Source of the DNA: Vibrio inusitatus
GTDB lineage: Bacteria; Pseudomonadota; Gammaproteobacteria; Enterobacterales; Vibrionaceae
Direction: 5' to 3'
Length of the DNA: 64,000 bases
Assembly (NCBI GenBank): GCA_024346935.1
Contig: AP024878.1
Span: 496,001 to 560,000, forward strand
Shown: positions 46,142-57,115 of the stretch, in pieces
How the letters are laid out: each line of letters starts with the position of its first letter
Numbering within the stretch: the stretch's first letter is position 1
Program-made: the position numbers and the translations under genes
Notes under the pieces: generated by a model
What the model saw: only the letters and a program-made list of their open reading frames with translations
Database searches by the model: none
Told to the model about the DNA's origin: nothing

Positions 46142-47128
46142 TTACTTGCCTCCCTTGCGTAAGCGAGGATCTAGCAGTACATACAGCATGTCGGCTAGTA
46201 AGTTAAAGAACAGCATGAATAGGGTCATGATCAATAGTTGCCCTTGCAACACTTGGTAATCGCGAGCGGTAATTGCATTAAACAGTACTGTGCCAAGACC
46301 AGGATAGTTGAAGATAATTTCGATAATCAATTGCCCACCAATTGCCATACCTAGCGACATGGATAGGGCAGTAACACTTGGCAATAAAGCATTTCGTGCA
46401 GCGTAATTAAACACGACTCGATTTTCGCTAAGACCTTTTCCTTTTGCCATAGTGATGTAGTCTTCAGCGAGCAAGTTGATCATGTTGTTTCGCATATTCA
46501 CAAGGAAGCCACCAATCTGCACAATCGAGGCACAAAATAGAGGTAATACAGCGTGATAGGCGACGTTCTTTATAAACTCCCAGCTTGTCCAATCTGGGGT
46601 TATGCCAGCGGTATACGCGTAGCCTGTTGGGAACCATTTAAGACCAATGGCGAAGATGAACATCGCTAACATAGCAATAACCACCTGCGGTACCGCCTGA
46701 ATAACCAGCATGCCAGGGGTAATAAAAGTATCGTATTTGCTGCCACGTTTCCAAGCAGCGAAGACCCCTAGTATTGAGCCAAGAGAAAATGAAAGCACTA
46801 CAGCAGTGCCTGCTAGAAATAAAGACCAACCAAAGGCGCCGCCGAGCAATTCATTCACGCTCAGAGGGTAGAATTTGATAGAAGTACCCAACTCCCAGCT
46901 TAGAATACTCTTGATATAAGTGATGTATTGCATCCACAAAGGACCATCAACGAAACCTAGCAGTTGTTTCATTGCCTCGATGCGCTCTGGAGTTACTTGG
47001 GCTGTCGCATTAGCAAACATCATGGTAACGGGGTCACCTGGCATTGCTCGCGGTATAATAAAGTTAATCGTCGCTGCTACCAGCAACGCGATAAAATAGA
47101 ACGATAGACGTCTTAGAAAATATCCCAT
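46142..47128 (-). CDS. Chitin-oligosaccharide ABC transporter permease (DppB-like)
   Basis: The 328-residue permease begins MGYFLRRLSFYFIALLVAATINFIIPR with the Opp/Dpp N-terminal helix. It has the TMAKGKGLSENRVVFNYAARNALLP EAA-type region near residue 225-250 and ends near LDPRLRKGG, as in DppB. It is preceded by a 150-base gap with a stem-loop after the binding-protein gene. Confidence 0.92.
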   Translation of the reverse strand: MGYFLRRLSFYFIALLVAATINFIIPRAMPGDPVTMMFANATAQVTPERIEAMKQLLGFVDGPLWMQYITYIKSILSWELGTSIKFYPLSVNELLGGAFGWSLFLAGTAVVLSFSLGSILGVFAAWKRGSKYDTFITPGMLVIQAVPQVVIAMLAMFIFAIGLKWFPTGYAYTAGITPDWTSWEFIKNVAYHAVLPLFCASIVQIGGFLVNMRNNMINLLAEDYITMAKGKGLSENRVVFNYAARNALLPSVTALSMSLGMAIGGQLIIEIIFNYPGLGTVLFNAITARDYQVLQGQLLIMTLFMLFFNLLADMLYVLLDPRLRKGGK

Positions 47129-47248
47129 ACCTACACCTTAACTATCCGATTTATTTTCCTTATATCGGATAAAGCTCGCTTTTTGGGCGAAGAGTCCCCT
47201 GACGCTTTAGCGCCATACTTGTTATTGACTTTGAGGGGAATTAATCGG

Positions 47249-47268
47249 CGCACCATTTGGTGCGCCTT
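47249..47268 (-). terminator. Stem-loop after the chitin-binding protein gene
   Basis: GGCGCACC, an ATTT loop, GGTGCGCC. It has no T run on the minus strand, so it is more likely an mRNA-stabilising hairpin that favours the binding-protein message over the downstream permease genes. It begins 11 bases after the stop. Confidence 0.6.
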
Positions 47269-47278
47269 TTAACGTCGA

Positions 47279-48952
47279 TTACTCGACAGGTTTTAGATCT
47301 AGCACGTGAAGTAGACGCTCAGGAATACCAGCCCATACATTTGGACGGCCTTTTGCGTTGTTTTCAGTCCACCAACCCGTGAAGCGAGTAGTATTGTATT
47401 GGTAATTACTTGCACCAGACATGATTGGGATTGTGACTTGATGTTCAGCAATGATGCGCTGAATACCGTGTGCAATCTCCATTTGCTTACCTTTATCAGC
47501 AGTTTTGTAGAAACTGTTTAGTAGGTTATCTAGTTCTTCATTCTTGTAGAAGTGCATGGCGAAGCGAGGCATACCGCTGCCTTCTTGAAGGGCTGAGTTG
47601 TATGCGCTGTTCCAGTATAGGTGCGGATCAGCACCATGGAAGTAGTTGGTGTAAGCGACATCGTAAGTACCTTCAAGCATCGCTTGGTTGTATACCGCAA
47701 ACTCAGGAGTACGAGCACGCGCTTTGATGCCAACTTCGTTTAGCTGTTCTACAGCCAGTTGAACGGTGTTGTTAAAATCTGTCCAACCGTTTGGCGACTG
47801 AATTAACAGCTCAAAAGACTTGCCTGATGGAGTTTCAACAAAGCCATCACCATTGGTGTCTTTGAAGCCGGCTTCTTTCAACAATTTTTGTGCATCTTCT
47901 GGGTGGTAAGAGTTGAATTTCTGGAACTTATTGTGAGTCCCTTCATCAGACCAAGCTTCGAATGCATAGCCAAGCCCAGAACCATAGTCATTTACGGTCC
48001 CTGCGCCATAGAATGCGATATCAATGATGGTTTCACGGTCAATGGCCATACCCATAGCGCGGCGGAAATCCACATTAGTGAGTGCTTCGTGCTTAGCCGG
48101 GTCTGGGTTCTTAAAGTTCACTACTAATGCTTGTGTGCCTGCTGGTGGGTACCAGTAACCATGATTCGGATTAGCAGCTTTATAGGTGCGGTCAATGTCT
48201 GGAATGAAAGACGATGTCCAATCCAGTTCAGAGTTTACTATCTTACTTAGAAGCTGATCGTTGTTCGCAATTTGTGGAACACGAAGACAGTCAACATTTA
48301 GATTGTCTGCATCCCAGTAATTCGGATTTTCACACTGAATATATAACTGTGGTGTAAAGGTATCGATCTCAGTGAACGGGCCCGAGCCTACAGGGTTTTC
48401 GTTGGTAAATGATGTTGGATCTTCCACTTTTGACCAAACGTGCTCGGGAACTACTGGTACCTTGGCAATTTCATAAGGAACATTTGAGTTGCCTTCCGTT
48501 AGAAGGAAGCGAACTTGATAATCATTCAGTTTCTCTACTTTGCTTACCCATTTGTTGATGCCTGTTTGATCTAACGCTGCGTGCGAAGCCACTAGGCCGA
48601 AAGAAAAAACAACATCGTCAGCAGTAAAGGCTTCACCATCAGACCATTTAACACCTTTGCGAATATCAAAGGTAACGCTCTTTAAGTCATCAGCCATTGT
48701 GAAGTTTTCTGCCAGGCGCATCACCGGTGTATTACCGTGCATCTCATTGAAAACAACCAAAGGTTCATAAATAAAGTCAGTCGTAGTGCGCAGGTTTGTC
48801 GCCAGATAGGGGTTAAAGTTGCGAACCATTGTAGGGTAAAAATCAGGTACGATAGTCAGCTCCGATCTTGCTGCAACGGGTGCTGAGATAGCAGTAACTG
48901 CAGTTGCGATTACTGCGGTAGCAAGAGCTGTTTTTTTTATGTTAGCAAGCAT
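47279..48952 (-). CDS. cbp: Periplasmic chitin-oligosaccharide-binding protein
   Basis: The 557-residue solute-binding protein of the SBP_bac_5 (Opp/Dpp) family has a signal peptide (MLANIKKTALATAVIATAVT, cleavage near residue 28). It has the motifs DIRKGVKWSDGEAFTADDVVFSF and VDFRRAMGMAIDRETI. In V. cholerae the orthologue in this position (CBP, VC0620) binds (GlcNAc)n. When unliganded it holds the sensor ChiS inactive. It therefore serves both import and signalling. It is the first gene of the transporter operon, and the ChiS gene lies 597 bases upstream. Confidence 0.92.
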   Translation of the reverse strand: MLANIKKTALATAVIATAVTAISAPVAARSELTIVPDFYPTMVRNFNPYLATNLRTTTDFIYEPLVVFNEMHGNTPVMRLAENFTMADDLKSVTFDIRKGVKWSDGEAFTADDVVFSFGLVASHAALDQTGINKWVSKVEKLNDYQVRFLLTEGNSNVPYEIAKVPVVPEHVWSKVEDPTSFTNENPVGSGPFTEIDTFTPQLYIQCENPNYWDADNLNVDCLRVPQIANNDQLLSKIVNSELDWTSSFIPDIDRTYKAANPNHGYWYPPAGTQALVVNFKNPDPAKHEALTNVDFRRAMGMAIDRETIIDIAFYGAGTVNDYGSGLGYAFEAWSDEGTHNKFQKFNSYHPEDAQKLLKEAGFKDTNGDGFVETPSGKSFELLIQSPNGWTDFNNTVQLAVEQLNEVGIKARARTPEFAVYNQAMLEGTYDVAYTNYFHGADPHLYWNSAYNSALQEGSGMPRFAMHFYKNEELDNLLNSFYKTADKGKQMEIAHGIQRIIAEHQVTIPIMSGASNYQYNTTRFTGWWTENNAKGRPNVWAGIPERLLHVLDLKPVE

Positions 48953-49504
48953 AGTTTATCCTTAGTCTGTGTTTGCTTCTTTATTAGTAAGTAACCAAGC
49001 TTGATTGCCTGAGCCTATTGCTTGAACAGTGCCACCCAACGACTTGACTGCTTAACTGTGGCGGGTCATCTGTATGACTCTGAGAACCATTGCTTGAGAG
49101 TAGAATTGTCTCTCAAGGTTAAATCGTCAATTTACATTCCCGTCAAAAACGTTAAACAAGACTGTTTTGATGTCAAAATCGTTAATATTGAATTGTTATC
49201 AAATACTGTTTTCGTTCTTTTTTTATACAAGCAATAATGAGGGATAGGGTTGTTGTTAGTGCTTACTTACTTCCTGTGCCTTTTTGATGTTTTGTTTGCA
49301 TCAGGCTTTTGTTGATTCGTGATCTTGATTAATCAAAGCGTCATTACTTTATTCGCAAGTTAAAAATATGACCATGGATTTGTTGTGATTATGCTCCCAT
49401 TTTTAATTAATTCTGGCTAAGTTAGGTCGATGCAGGGCTTTTATAGAAGAGATTTCTTGTTGTTTTTAGTGCTTTTTTAGAAGGGAGAAATAAGGGGTAG
49501 AAAC
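48953..49504. promoter_or_regulatory. Regulatory gap upstream of the chitin transporter operon
   Basis: This gene-free stretch should hold the chb promoter on the minus strand. Visible elements are a 7-bp dyad TTGAGAG (49094-49100) / CTCTCAA (49110-49116) and two near-identical direct repeats, GTCAAAAACGTTAA at 49142 and GTCAAAATCGTTAA at 49172, exactly 30 bases apart. ChiS binds the orthologous promoter directly in V. cholerae, so the repeats are candidate sites. A 71-residue frame in this region is not credible. Confidence 0.45.
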
Positions 49505-49540
49505 AAAAAAGAGCTCATTACCGTGTGTAATAAGCTCTTT
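49505..49540 (-). terminator. Terminator after chiS
   Basis: AAAGAGCT and AGCTCTTT form the outer stem and ATTAC-CGTGT-GTAAT the inner one, with six T following on the minus strand. It separates chiS from the chb operon. Confidence 0.88.
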
Positions 49541-49549
49541 GATCTAGGG

Positions 49550-52500
49550 TTACTGTGTGACTAAGTTTTGTAACTGATCTCTTAATCCGACCACTTGAGC
49601 TCGCTGGGCATCATCATGATCAGAATGTGCAAGAATGAAGTCTAGAGAATTGAGTACTGTACGCCAACGAGGTGTTTTCGGTAGCGTTTCTATTCTTAGA
49701 TATTTGTCCAACGTTCTCGTTTGAAGGGTGCTTCTATCGAGATACACACGCCATAGACCGCTTTGCTCGGCGAAATTGAACTTAGTATTACCATCGTGGT
49801 TTTCCCAATATTCAAGCGCTGATGACATGCAGTCTACGAGTAGCTGTCGCATATTTTGCTGTTTGCTGTCTTTGCTGTTATCCAACTGCCCGACTAAGTC
49901 TGCAAACTCATCACCCATCTCTTTAAGCTCTTCGAGTTGAGACTTATCTCCGGAAAAAGCATAACTAGCCAAGGCATCTAAAGCGACCTCAAGATTGTTG
50001 ATGCGTTGGTTAGCATCATCAGGGTCTGAATTGAAGATAATCATGCCTCTTAGGCCGGTTTCTAGCGGTAGGGTGAAGATATCGCTGGCAATGACCTGTT
50101 TGGTCTCACCAACAAAAATATCGATATCTATGCTGCGGTGTGGCTGATCAAACTGCAAGTGCTTGGGCGCTATAAACTCTTCAATTTGTGAGCGCTTAAC
50201 TTGCTCTATAGAGCGCTTTAATAACTCAGTTGCAGACTTATTAGCAAAGGTGATTTTGTGGTTTTCATTGATACAAACGATCGCTTCAGGGGTGCTCTCG
50301 AGTTGCTCTAAAAGCTTGGTTTGAGTCTCTAGAAGCAAAGATTCAACCTTTTCTCGCTGAGAAAGCTCTGCGCTCAATGAGTCATTTTCCTGTCTACGTT
50401 TTTCCGACAAACTCGCATTAATATGCACTTGAATTCGTGCAGAGAGCTCCTGCTTATTAAACGGCTTAACCAGATAATCATTAGCGCCACAGTCAAAGCC
50501 TTTCACTTTGTCCTCTACCTGATTCAGTGCTGTGAGCATGATGATAGGCAGTTCGTTGTAGTTGTAAAGATTACGTAAATACTCGCAAACTTGGAACCCA
50601 CTCAGCTCCGGCATCATGATATCTAATAGCAGAATGTCGGGTTTCTCCTCGGCAATGAGATCAAGCACTTCACGGCCATTGTGCGCACTTACTACTCTAT
50701 ATCCTTCTACTCGCAAGAAACTTTCTAGTATCTTGAGGTTGACTGGTTCATCATCCGCAATCATGACTAGCTTGCCATCTGGATTGCTTGGCAGAGATAG
50801 AGACTGCTCATCAAGCTCTGTTTGATGAAATTCCTCTCGAGAGTAATGCTCAGTTTCTGACTCGCTATTGAAGGTATCAAGTTCTTGCTTACTTGCGAGT
50901 GGCAGAATCATAGTAAAGGTCGTGCCGAGCATGGGTTGGCTAGTAACAGTCAATTCACCGCGCATGATTTCAATCAAACGCTTACTGATAGATAGTCCAA
51001 GACCAGTACCTTGATGGTAGCCAGAAGCGTTACTTTGAGTAAGTGGTTCAAAGATATTATTGAGGTCTTCTTTGGGTATGCCGTGTCCGGTATCAATTAC
51101 TTGTATTTTTAGGTGTTCACCTTGTTGCTCTGCATTTAAGATCACTTTACCTTCCGAAGTGAATTTAATCGCGTTACCAACAAGGTTGTACAGCACCTGC
51201 TCAAGCCTCTGTGGATCGGCACTGACCATAGGCAAGCTACTGTCAATTTGGTTGATGATGCGAACGGGCTTCTTATCGACGAGGTGCTTTGATAACTCGA
51301 CAACCAACTGAGATGCAGACGAGAGTGAAACCGCGGTAGGTTCAAGCTGTAAATGACCATACTGCATCTTGTGGTAATCCAATAGGTCATCCACCAAGTT
51401 AGACAATCTGTGCCCGCTATTGATGATAATCTCTAGTTGGTATCTTTGGGATGGAGGTACGCTTCCATGAGCTTCGCTGAGTATAGCTTGCGCGACTCCA
51501 ATCATACCGTGTAGCGGTGTTCTTAGTTCATGAGACGTGGTAGCCAAAAACTCATCTTTCAGCTTATCCGCAAGTTGAAGCTCACCGTTTTGTGTGGCGA
51601 TAGTATCGAGGTTGAACTCAAGTTCTTTGTTTTGCTCTTTGATTAACTCAATTTTTTCTCGAATTGAACGCTGCATTCTTTCAAAGCTGACCGCAAGTCG
51701 GCCTATTTCATCTTTTCGCTTAGTACCTTCGACATTTTCTTTAAGATCGCCGGCAGAGATCCGCTCGGCAGCCCATGTAAGCTTGAGTAATGGGGTAGTA
51801 ATGAAGTTAGACAGGTAGTGGGAGGCTATCACTACGATAATGGCTGCACTTAATACAATGATGAAAAACAGCTTAAATAGTTGGTTGACTCGTTCAAATG
51901 CGACTTCTTCTGGAGTTTCAACGACCACGGCCCATGTGAGACCATGCACATCAATAGGTGTATAGGCAGCGATGGTATTATCGCCAGATAAGTTTGTGTA
52001 CGTCTTGACTTCAGCAAAGCCTTCAAGGGCTTTTATGGCTACTGGTGAACTTTGCTTTGGGTCAACATCGTTGCTATTGCTTGCCAATAACTTTAAGGAT
52101 TTATCGAACAAGGATACGTTCAGGTTGACGAGGTGCTCTTCAGTAATGAGGCCTGTGAGTGCCGATAGCGGGAGTCGGAAAAACGCGTAGCTATGTAAGT
52201 AGCCCCTTTGCACAATTGGAGCTGCAAACCATGCTACTTCCTCTGAGTTACCAGAATTACCATTAATAGAGAAATCGCTCATAAGAACAATGTCATTATA
52301 TTGTTCCAAGGAGTCTTTATTTGAGGCGACATAGTCTTTAAGTTGTTTAAACAGTTCGCCCAGTTCAGTTTTCTTGTAGCGTCCTGAATCAAGGTTCGTT
52401 GCATAGTAATCGTACTTTTGGATTGAGTAGGAGACGTTACCTTCAAGATCAACTAGTGCGATATCGTCGAAGTCTGAACGCTCTACCAAGCTTTGAAAGG

Positions 52501-52948
52501 TCGAATGATAGCGCTTGTGCAGCAATCGGTACCGCTCAACATTGGCGTAGTTGTCGTCGCTTTTGATAGTTTTTGTGCGGATCGCATTCCCAGAGCCGGG
52601 GATGTATCTCTGTTGACCGATACTTCTTGATTCGCCGAGGTCTTCCCCTAAGCGTCTGAAAGAGTCAATCAGCCCATAAAAACGTCCGCCACTGGCGTAA
52701 GCCAATTCCGAATGAACAAAGCCAATAACCTCAGAGTCAAGATTTCCAATATAAGCGGTAACCTTATTAGTATTACCATCTCTCATTGAAGTTAGATAGG
52801 TGGTGCTTTGTTCTTGAAGATCTTGAGTGTGAGATCGAAGAAAGAAAAAAGCGACCAGCAGCATCGGGATAAGACTGACTAGCATAAAGGCGCCCATCAG
52901 GGTGCTTTGTAGACGTTTAAACTTTGGGCGAGCGTGACTTTTTGACAT
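49550..52948 (-). CDS. chiS: Chitin-sensing hybrid sensor kinase ChiS
   Basis: The 1132-residue inner-membrane one-component-like regulator has a membrane helix at about 17-37 and a large periplasmic sensor (38-355). A second helix (about 358-380), HAMP (to about 435) and HisKA with H473 in TSHELRTPLHG follow, then HATPase (N-box NAIKF, GTGLGLSI) and a receiver domain with D776 in LLLDIMMP. Then come a PAS-like part and a helical C-terminal DNA-binding region (about 1000-1130). V. cholerae ChiS is 1129 residues with H469/D772, a matching offset. It senses chitin sugars through CBP and binds the chb promoter directly; phosphorylation at the receiver reduces its activity. Confidence 0.93.
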   Translation of the reverse strand: MSKSHARPKFKRLQSTLMGAFMLVSLIPMLLVAFFFLRSHTQDLQEQSTTYLTSMRDGNTNKVTAYIGNLDSEVIGFVHSELAYASGGRFYGLIDSFRRLGEDLGESRSIGQQRYIPGSGNAIRTKTIKSDDNYANVERYRLLHKRYHSTFQSLVERSDFDDIALVDLEGNVSYSIQKYDYYATNLDSGRYKKTELGELFKQLKDYVASNKDSLEQYNDIVLMSDFSINGNSGNSEEVAWFAAPIVQRGYLHSYAFFRLPLSALTGLITEEHLVNLNVSLFDKSLKLLASNSNDVDPKQSSPVAIKALEGFAEVKTYTNLSGDNTIAAYTPIDVHGLTWAVVVETPEEVAFERVNQLFKLFFIIVLSAAIIVVIASHYLSNFITTPLLKLTWAAERISAGDLKENVEGTKRKDEIGRLAVSFERMQRSIREKIELIKEQNKELEFNLDTIATQNGELQLADKLKDEFLATTSHELRTPLHGMIGVAQAILSEAHGSVPPSQRYQLEIIINSGHRLSNLVDDLLDYHKMQYGHLQLEPTAVSLSSASQLVVELSKHLVDKKPVRIINQIDSSLPMVSADPQRLEQVLYNLVGNAIKFTSEGKVILNAEQQGEHLKIQVIDTGHGIPKEDLNNIFEPLTQSNASGYHQGTGLGLSISKRLIEIMRGELTVTSQPMLGTTFTMILPLASKQELDTFNSESETEHYSREEFHQTELDEQSLSLPSNPDGKLVMIADDEPVNLKILESFLRVEGYRVVSAHNGREVLDLIAEEKPDILLLDIMMPELSGFQVCEYLRNLYNYNELPIIMLTALNQVEDKVKGFDCGANDYLVKPFNKQELSARIQVHINASLSEKRRQENDSLSAELSQREKVESLLLETQTKLLEQLESTPEAIVCINENHKITFANKSATELLKRSIEQVKRSQIEEFIAPKHLQFDQPHRSIDIDIFVGETKQVIASDIFTLPLETGLRGMIIFNSDPDDANQRINNLEVALDALASYAFSGDKSQLEELKEMGDEFADLVGQLDNSKDSKQQNMRQLLVDCMSSALEYWENHDGNTKFNFAEQSGLWRVYLDRSTLQTRTLDKYLRIETLPKTPRWRTVLNSLDFILAHSDHDDAQRAQVVGLRDQLQNLVTQ

Positions 52949-53055
52949 AGGGTACTAATTCAAGGCCTGATAATGAGATCATCATTGCTGAAATGTACTC
53001 GGCAAATGCAGTGAGGCAAGCAAAGGCTTAAAAAAGCGTGTTGCCTCACACAGTT

Positions 53056-54075
53056 TTATTTCGTCGCGTGGTAAATCGCGAACTTATTGGTTTTACTTGT
53101 CGTCTCACAATTACCAAAGGCTTTTTCGATAATTGGAGGGTATTTCAGAAAACTATTGGCCACAATCACAAGCTCGCCACTACGAGTGAGATGCTTTGGA
53201 GCGTCTGTCAGTAAAGTTTCTGTCGCGCTGTAACTGGTATCTAATCCTGAGTGGAAGGGCGGATTACTGACAACAAATTGGTAATCTTTGCTTGCTTCAG
53301 AGTAAACGTCAGTAGCAAATACCCGTCCTTTGAGTCCATTTGCCTCTAGGGTGCGCTTGCTTGACTCCACTGCAAAAGCACTCACGTCACACATCTCTAG
53401 TTCTATCGAGGGATTTTTGAGTGCCATAGCTGCACCAATAATGCCTGCACCGCAGCCAAAGTCGAGAACCTTGCCCTTGAGCCTGGGTAGGTTAGCGAGC
53501 AACAATTTAGAACCTAAATCAAACTCACCATGGCTGAATACTCCTGGCAGGCTTTGAACTTCGATAGTGACGCCTTCTAGTTCAACTTGATAAGACTTGA
53601 AGTAATCGTTGAGCTCAAAGGTTTTGGGTGGCGTTTGGCTTAACCCCCAGTAAAAAGAGCAGCGGCGCGCCGAGTCATATTTATTAATAAGACCAAACTC
53701 TTTAAACATTTTTTCTATACTTTTTACCCCTGAGCGATTTTCGCCGATAACGGCAATTTCTGTTTCCGGTGGCAGTTTACTTAGCATCATCTCGAGCAAA
53801 TATTTTGCTTCACTTTTTGCCTTTGGCCAATAAAGCAATAGCATGTCTGCATCAACATTATTATCAAACTCAACCCCAAACTGGCTATCAACACCAATGC
53901 GTTGCATTTGTTGATGATAACCATAATGGGTCGTAAATACAGTCACCGCCTGTGCATGCTGCTGTAGCTGTTTTGGGAAATGATCCTCAGCTTCTCCTGC
54001 AATGACGACTCGCTTTCCTGCGAAGTAAGCAAGTTGACGTTCAGCGATTTGGCTTGGGGCAGTGTAGGCACTCAT
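53056..54075 (-). CDS. rsmC: 16S rRNA m2G1207 methyltransferase
   Basis: The 339-residue protein methylates G1207 of 16S rRNA on the 30S subunit. It has an RsmC N-terminal domain and the C-terminal SAM-binding fold with [14 protein letters not shown] (about 200-213) and the catalytic [10 protein letters not shown]. The ATG at 54075 ([15 protein letters not shown]) is chosen; the open frame upstream overlaps the neighbouring gene and reads as low-complexity Ser/Lys. It lies 13 bases after the AI-2E family gene. Confidence 0.95.
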   Translation of the reverse strand: MSAYTAPSQIAERQLAYFAGKRVVIAGEAEDHFPKQLQQHAQAVTVFTTHYGYHQQMQRIGVDSQFGVEFDNNVDADMLLLYWPKAKSEAKYLLEMMLSKLPPETEIAVIGENRSGVKSIEKMFKEFGLINKYDSARRCSFYWGLSQTPPKTFELNDYFKSYQVELEGVTIEVQSLPGVFSHGEFDLGSKLLLANLPRLKGKVLDFGCGAGIIGAAMALKNPSIELEMCDVSAFAVESSKRTLEANGLKGRVFATDVYSEASKDYQFVVSNPPFHSGLDTSYSATETLLTDAPKHLTRSGELVIVANSFLKYPPIIEKAFGNCETTSKTNKFAIYHATK

Positions 54076-54088
54076 TAATTTACTCTTA

Positions 54089-55174
54089 CTAGTTGTTATC
54101 TTGCTGATCGAGGAAGTCGTTGAACTCTTCTTCATACATGGTAAACAGCACCATAGTGATGGCAAAGATCAGCGGGCCGTAGATTAAACCAATTAAGCCG
54201 AAGACATGCAAACCACCAAGCAAAGAAAAGAAGATCATTAAGGTATTCATTCCCGCACTTCCCTGCATTAGCAGAGGACGTAGGATGTTATCGATAGAGC
54301 CGACTACTGCAACTGACCAAATCAACAAGAATATGGCCCAACTGGTATCACCAGTTAAAAGAAGGTACAGGCAAGTGGGCACCCAAATTAATGCGGTGCC
54401 AATGATTGGGATAAAGGAAGCAAAGCCCATCATTGTGCCCCAAAATAATGCTGGGAAGCCCACCAACCACATAGCAAAACCACCCGCAGCACCCTGAGCG
54501 ATCGCGGTCAAGAACGACCCCATCACGGCAGACTTTGAGACGTTCTCAATCTCATCTAGAAGTCGGTCTTCTTGTGAACGAGAGAGAGGCAGAATATGAC
54601 GCATGGTGTTGATTATTTTTTCATGGTCGCGCAGTAGGAAAAACAACACAAATAACATCAAACCAAAGTTCATTAAGAAGTTGGTTGCGCTACCCACAAC
54701 GGAGGCACTGATAGCAACCAAATTAGAACCGAATGTGCTGGCAAGTTCTGCGACTTTTTGCCCTATTTCAGAGGGTTTTAATGTGTCGAATGGTAAGTAC
54801 GTATTTGCTATGTCAAGGATCTTAACCACCCAAGGCTGAGCGAATAACTCCTGCACACCGCCATCGGTAACCCAGTGGTAGACTCCTTGGGAAAAAGATG
54901 AGCCCTGTTGGATTATCGCAGTGAAGACTAGCAACAGCGGTATCACGATGATAAAGGTTAAAATAATGCATGAGAGTAAGGCGCTGGTATTTCTCATGGT
55001 AGGCATCTTTTTATCAAGCCACTCATGAATAGGGAATATCAGCAAAGAGATGATGAACGCCATTACGATTGAATTGACATAAGGCCTAATTAAGACAAAG
55101 CAGGCATACGCAAAAACCAGTAGCGCAACAATTAATAGCCATTGGCTTGAGGTAAGTTGGAATTTTTTTTGCAC
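54089..55174 (-). CDS. AI-2E family membrane protein (YdiK-like)
   Basis: The 361-residue inner-membrane protein has about eight hydrophobic segments and the family PF01594 motifs: [19 protein letters not shown] near the middle and [24 protein letters not shown] with [11 protein letters not shown] later. Members are thought to be exporters or antiporters; a role in AI-2 export was proposed for one paralogue only. The start is GTG 55174, directly followed by an eight-A run (codons 2-4), which may affect translation. No ribosome-binding site is obvious. Confidence 0.85.
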   Translation of the reverse strand: MQKKFQLTSSQWLLIVALLVFAYACFVLIRPYVNSIVMAFIISLLIFPIHEWLDKKMPTMRNTSALLSCIILTFIIVIPLLLVFTAIIQQGSSFSQGVYHWVTDGGVQELFAQPWVVKILDIANTYLPFDTLKPSEIGQKVAELASTFGSNLVAISASVVGSATNFLMNFGLMLFVLFFLLRDHEKIINTMRHILPLSRSQEDRLLDEIENVSKSAVMGSFLTAIAQGAAGGFAMWLVGFPALFWGTMMGFASFIPIIGTALIWVPTCLYLLLTGDTSWAIFLLIWSVAVVGSIDNILRPLLMQGSAGMNTLMIFFSLLGGLHVFGLIGLIYGPLIFAITMVLFTMYEEEFNDFLDQQDNN

Positions 55175-55241
55175 TTGAAACAGCCTACTTATAGTGTTTG
55201 TAATTATAAATCATAGCGTTATGCAACATGAATCGCTAGAA

Positions 55242-55266
55242 ATAAAAAAGGAGCCCGAAGGCTCCT
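55242..55266 (-). terminator. Terminator after hemL
   Basis: AAGGAGCC (55247-55254), a CGAA loop and GGCTCCTT (55259-55266), with six T on the minus strand. Confidence 0.88.
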
Positions 55267-55289
55267 TATTCGCTTTTTACTGCTTGATA

Positions 55290-56576
55290 CTAAGCGGATA
55301 AAGCGGCAAAACTACGGTCAGCGGCTGCGAGCGTTTGCTCAATATCGTCATCAGAGTGAGATAAAGAGGTAAAGCTTGCCTCAAATGCAGATGGCGCAAG
55401 GTAAACCCCTTCTTCTAACATTAGATGGAAGAAGCGTTTGAATCGCTCAACATCGCATTTCGCTACTTCCTCGTAGCAGTTAACTTGCTGTTGGTCGGTA
55501 AAGAAGAAACCAAACATACCGCCTACTTGGCTCACCAATAGTGGGATTCCATGCTTATCTGCACGCTCTTTGAAACCTTGAGCTAATTTTGCTGTGATTT
55601 CGTTAAGACGCTCTTCATTGCCTGCTTGTGCCAGCTGAGTCAGACATGCATAACCTGCTGCCATAGCGATAGGGTTACCTGATAGTGTACCCGCTTGGTA
55701 TACAGGGCCTGTTGGGGCAATGTGTTGCATTACTTCTTTACGGCCACCAAACGCGCCTACTGGCATACCGCCACCAATAACTTTACCTAGCGTCGTTAGG
55801 TCTGGTTTCACGTTGTAATGCGCTTGAGCACAGCCAAGTGCAACTCGGAAGCCAGTCATTACTTCATCAAAGATAAGCAGTGCGCCATTTTGGTCACAGA
55901 TTTCACGCAATCCCTCTAAGAAGCCATTAATTGGCGGAATACAGTTCATGTTGCCTGCAACAGGCTCAACAATAATGCATGAGATTTGCTCTGGATTGGC
56001 ATCAAACAGCGCTTGAACTGAATCAAGGTTGTTAAACGTTGCGGTTAATGTGTGCTTGGCAAAATCTTCAGGTACACCTGGTGAACTTGGCTGGCCTAGA
56101 GTCAATGCCCCAGAACCTGCTTTAACTAGCAAGCTATCAGCGTGGCCGTGGTAACAACCCTCAAATTTCATGATCTTATCGCGACCTGTGTAACCACGAG
56201 CCAAACGGATTGCGCTCATGGTCGCTTCTGTGCCAGAGCTTACCATACGCAATTGTTCCATTGACGGAACAAGAGAAGACACAAGCTTAGCCATGTTGAT
56301 CTCAAGCTCAGTTGGAGCACCAAAGCTAAGGCCACGCTGCGCAGCTTCTACAACAGCATCACGAATAACAGGGTTATTGTGGCCCAAGATCATTGGTCCC
56401 CATGACCCGACGTAGTCGATATAAGCCTTGTCGTCTGCATCATAGATACGAGAACCATCAGCGCGTTCAATGAAAAGTGGGGAACCGCCAACGCCATTAA
56501 ATGCGCGTACTGGCGAATTAACACCACCAGGAATAATGGTTTGTGCTTGCTGATAGAGTGCTTCTGATTTGCTCAT
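55290..56576 (-). CDS. hemL: Glutamate-1-semialdehyde 2,1-aminomutase
   Basis: The 428-residue pyridoxal-phosphate enzyme makes 5-aminolevulinate from glutamate-1-semialdehyde for tetrapyrrole synthesis. Motifs are [20 protein letters not shown] at the N terminus, [16 protein letters not shown] with the cofactor aspartate, and [18 protein letters not shown] carrying the Schiff-base lysine (about K265). The ATG at 56576 gives the standard length; a frame extension of 21 residues upstream is not conserved-looking. Confidence 0.97.
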   Translation of the reverse strand: MSKSEALYQQAQTIIPGGVNSPVRAFNGVGGSPLFIERADGSRIYDADDKAYIDYVGSWGPMILGHNNPVIRDAVVEAAQRGLSFGAPTELEINMAKLVSSLVPSMEQLRMVSSGTEATMSAIRLARGYTGRDKIMKFEGCYHGHADSLLVKAGSGALTLGQPSSPGVPEDFAKHTLTATFNNLDSVQALFDANPEQISCIIVEPVAGNMNCIPPINGFLEGLREICDQNGALLIFDEVMTGFRVALGCAQAHYNVKPDLTTLGKVIGGGMPVGAFGGRKEVMQHIAPTGPVYQAGTLSGNPIAMAAGYACLTQLAQAGNEERLNEITAKLAQGFKERADKHGIPLLVSQVGGMFGFFFTDQQQVNCYEEVAKCDVERFKRFFHLMLEEGVYLAPSAFEASFTSLSHSDDDIEQTLAAADRSFAALSA

Positions 56577-56773
56577 TAAAGAATCCTTGCTTTTGGATAG
56601 CATTTTGGGAATGACAGCATTGTAATAAATATTGGGCACAAGTCTAACGCTTGTGTCTCACTATTAGTTCGAGTCGCGAGATTACAATACTTGAACACTT
56701 TGCTCAGGTATTAGATAATCGCCACAACAACACTGCCACCTAGAGTGGCAACATCGAATAAAGAGAGGTCTCG

Positions 56774-57115
56774 GTGAGCGAATTAAATGTCCCTTTGAAT
56801 TTTTCTGACGCAGCAGCTGCGCGCGTTAAGGTATTGATTACAGAGGAAGAAAATCCTGAACTTAAACTGCGTGTATACATTACAGGTGGTGGTTGTAGTG
56901 GTTTTCAATATGGGTTTACCTTCGATGAGAAAGTGAATGAAGGCGACTCGATTATAGTGAAAGATGAGGTGACCCTAGTGGTAGACCCTATGTCTTTGCA
57001 GTATTTAATCGGTGGAACAGTTGATTACACAGAGGGGCTTGAAGGTGCACGTTTCTTCATTAATAACCCGAATGCAACAACCACTTGCGGTTGTGGAGCC
57101 TCATTTAGCGTGTGA
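56774..57115 (+). CDS. erpA: Iron-sulfur cluster insertion protein ErpA
   Basis: The 113-residue A-type carrier delivers Fe-S clusters to target proteins such as IspG. The three cluster cysteines are C41 ([11 protein letters not shown]), C105 and C107 (CGCGASFSV), as in E. coli ErpA. It starts with GTG at 56774, with an AGAGAGG ribosome-binding site. It is divergent from hemL and upstream of the RND pump genes. Confidence 0.97.
   Translation: MSELNVPLNFSDAAAARVKVLITEEENPELKLRVYITGGGCSGFQYGFTFDEKVNEGDSIIVKDEVTLVVDPMSLQYLIGGTVDYTEGLEGARFFINNPNATTTCGCGASFSV

Noticed and set aside
49022..49237. A 71-residue frame in the chb regulatory gap
   Set aside because: No ribosome-binding site, and it overlaps the candidate promoter elements; composition is not protein-like.
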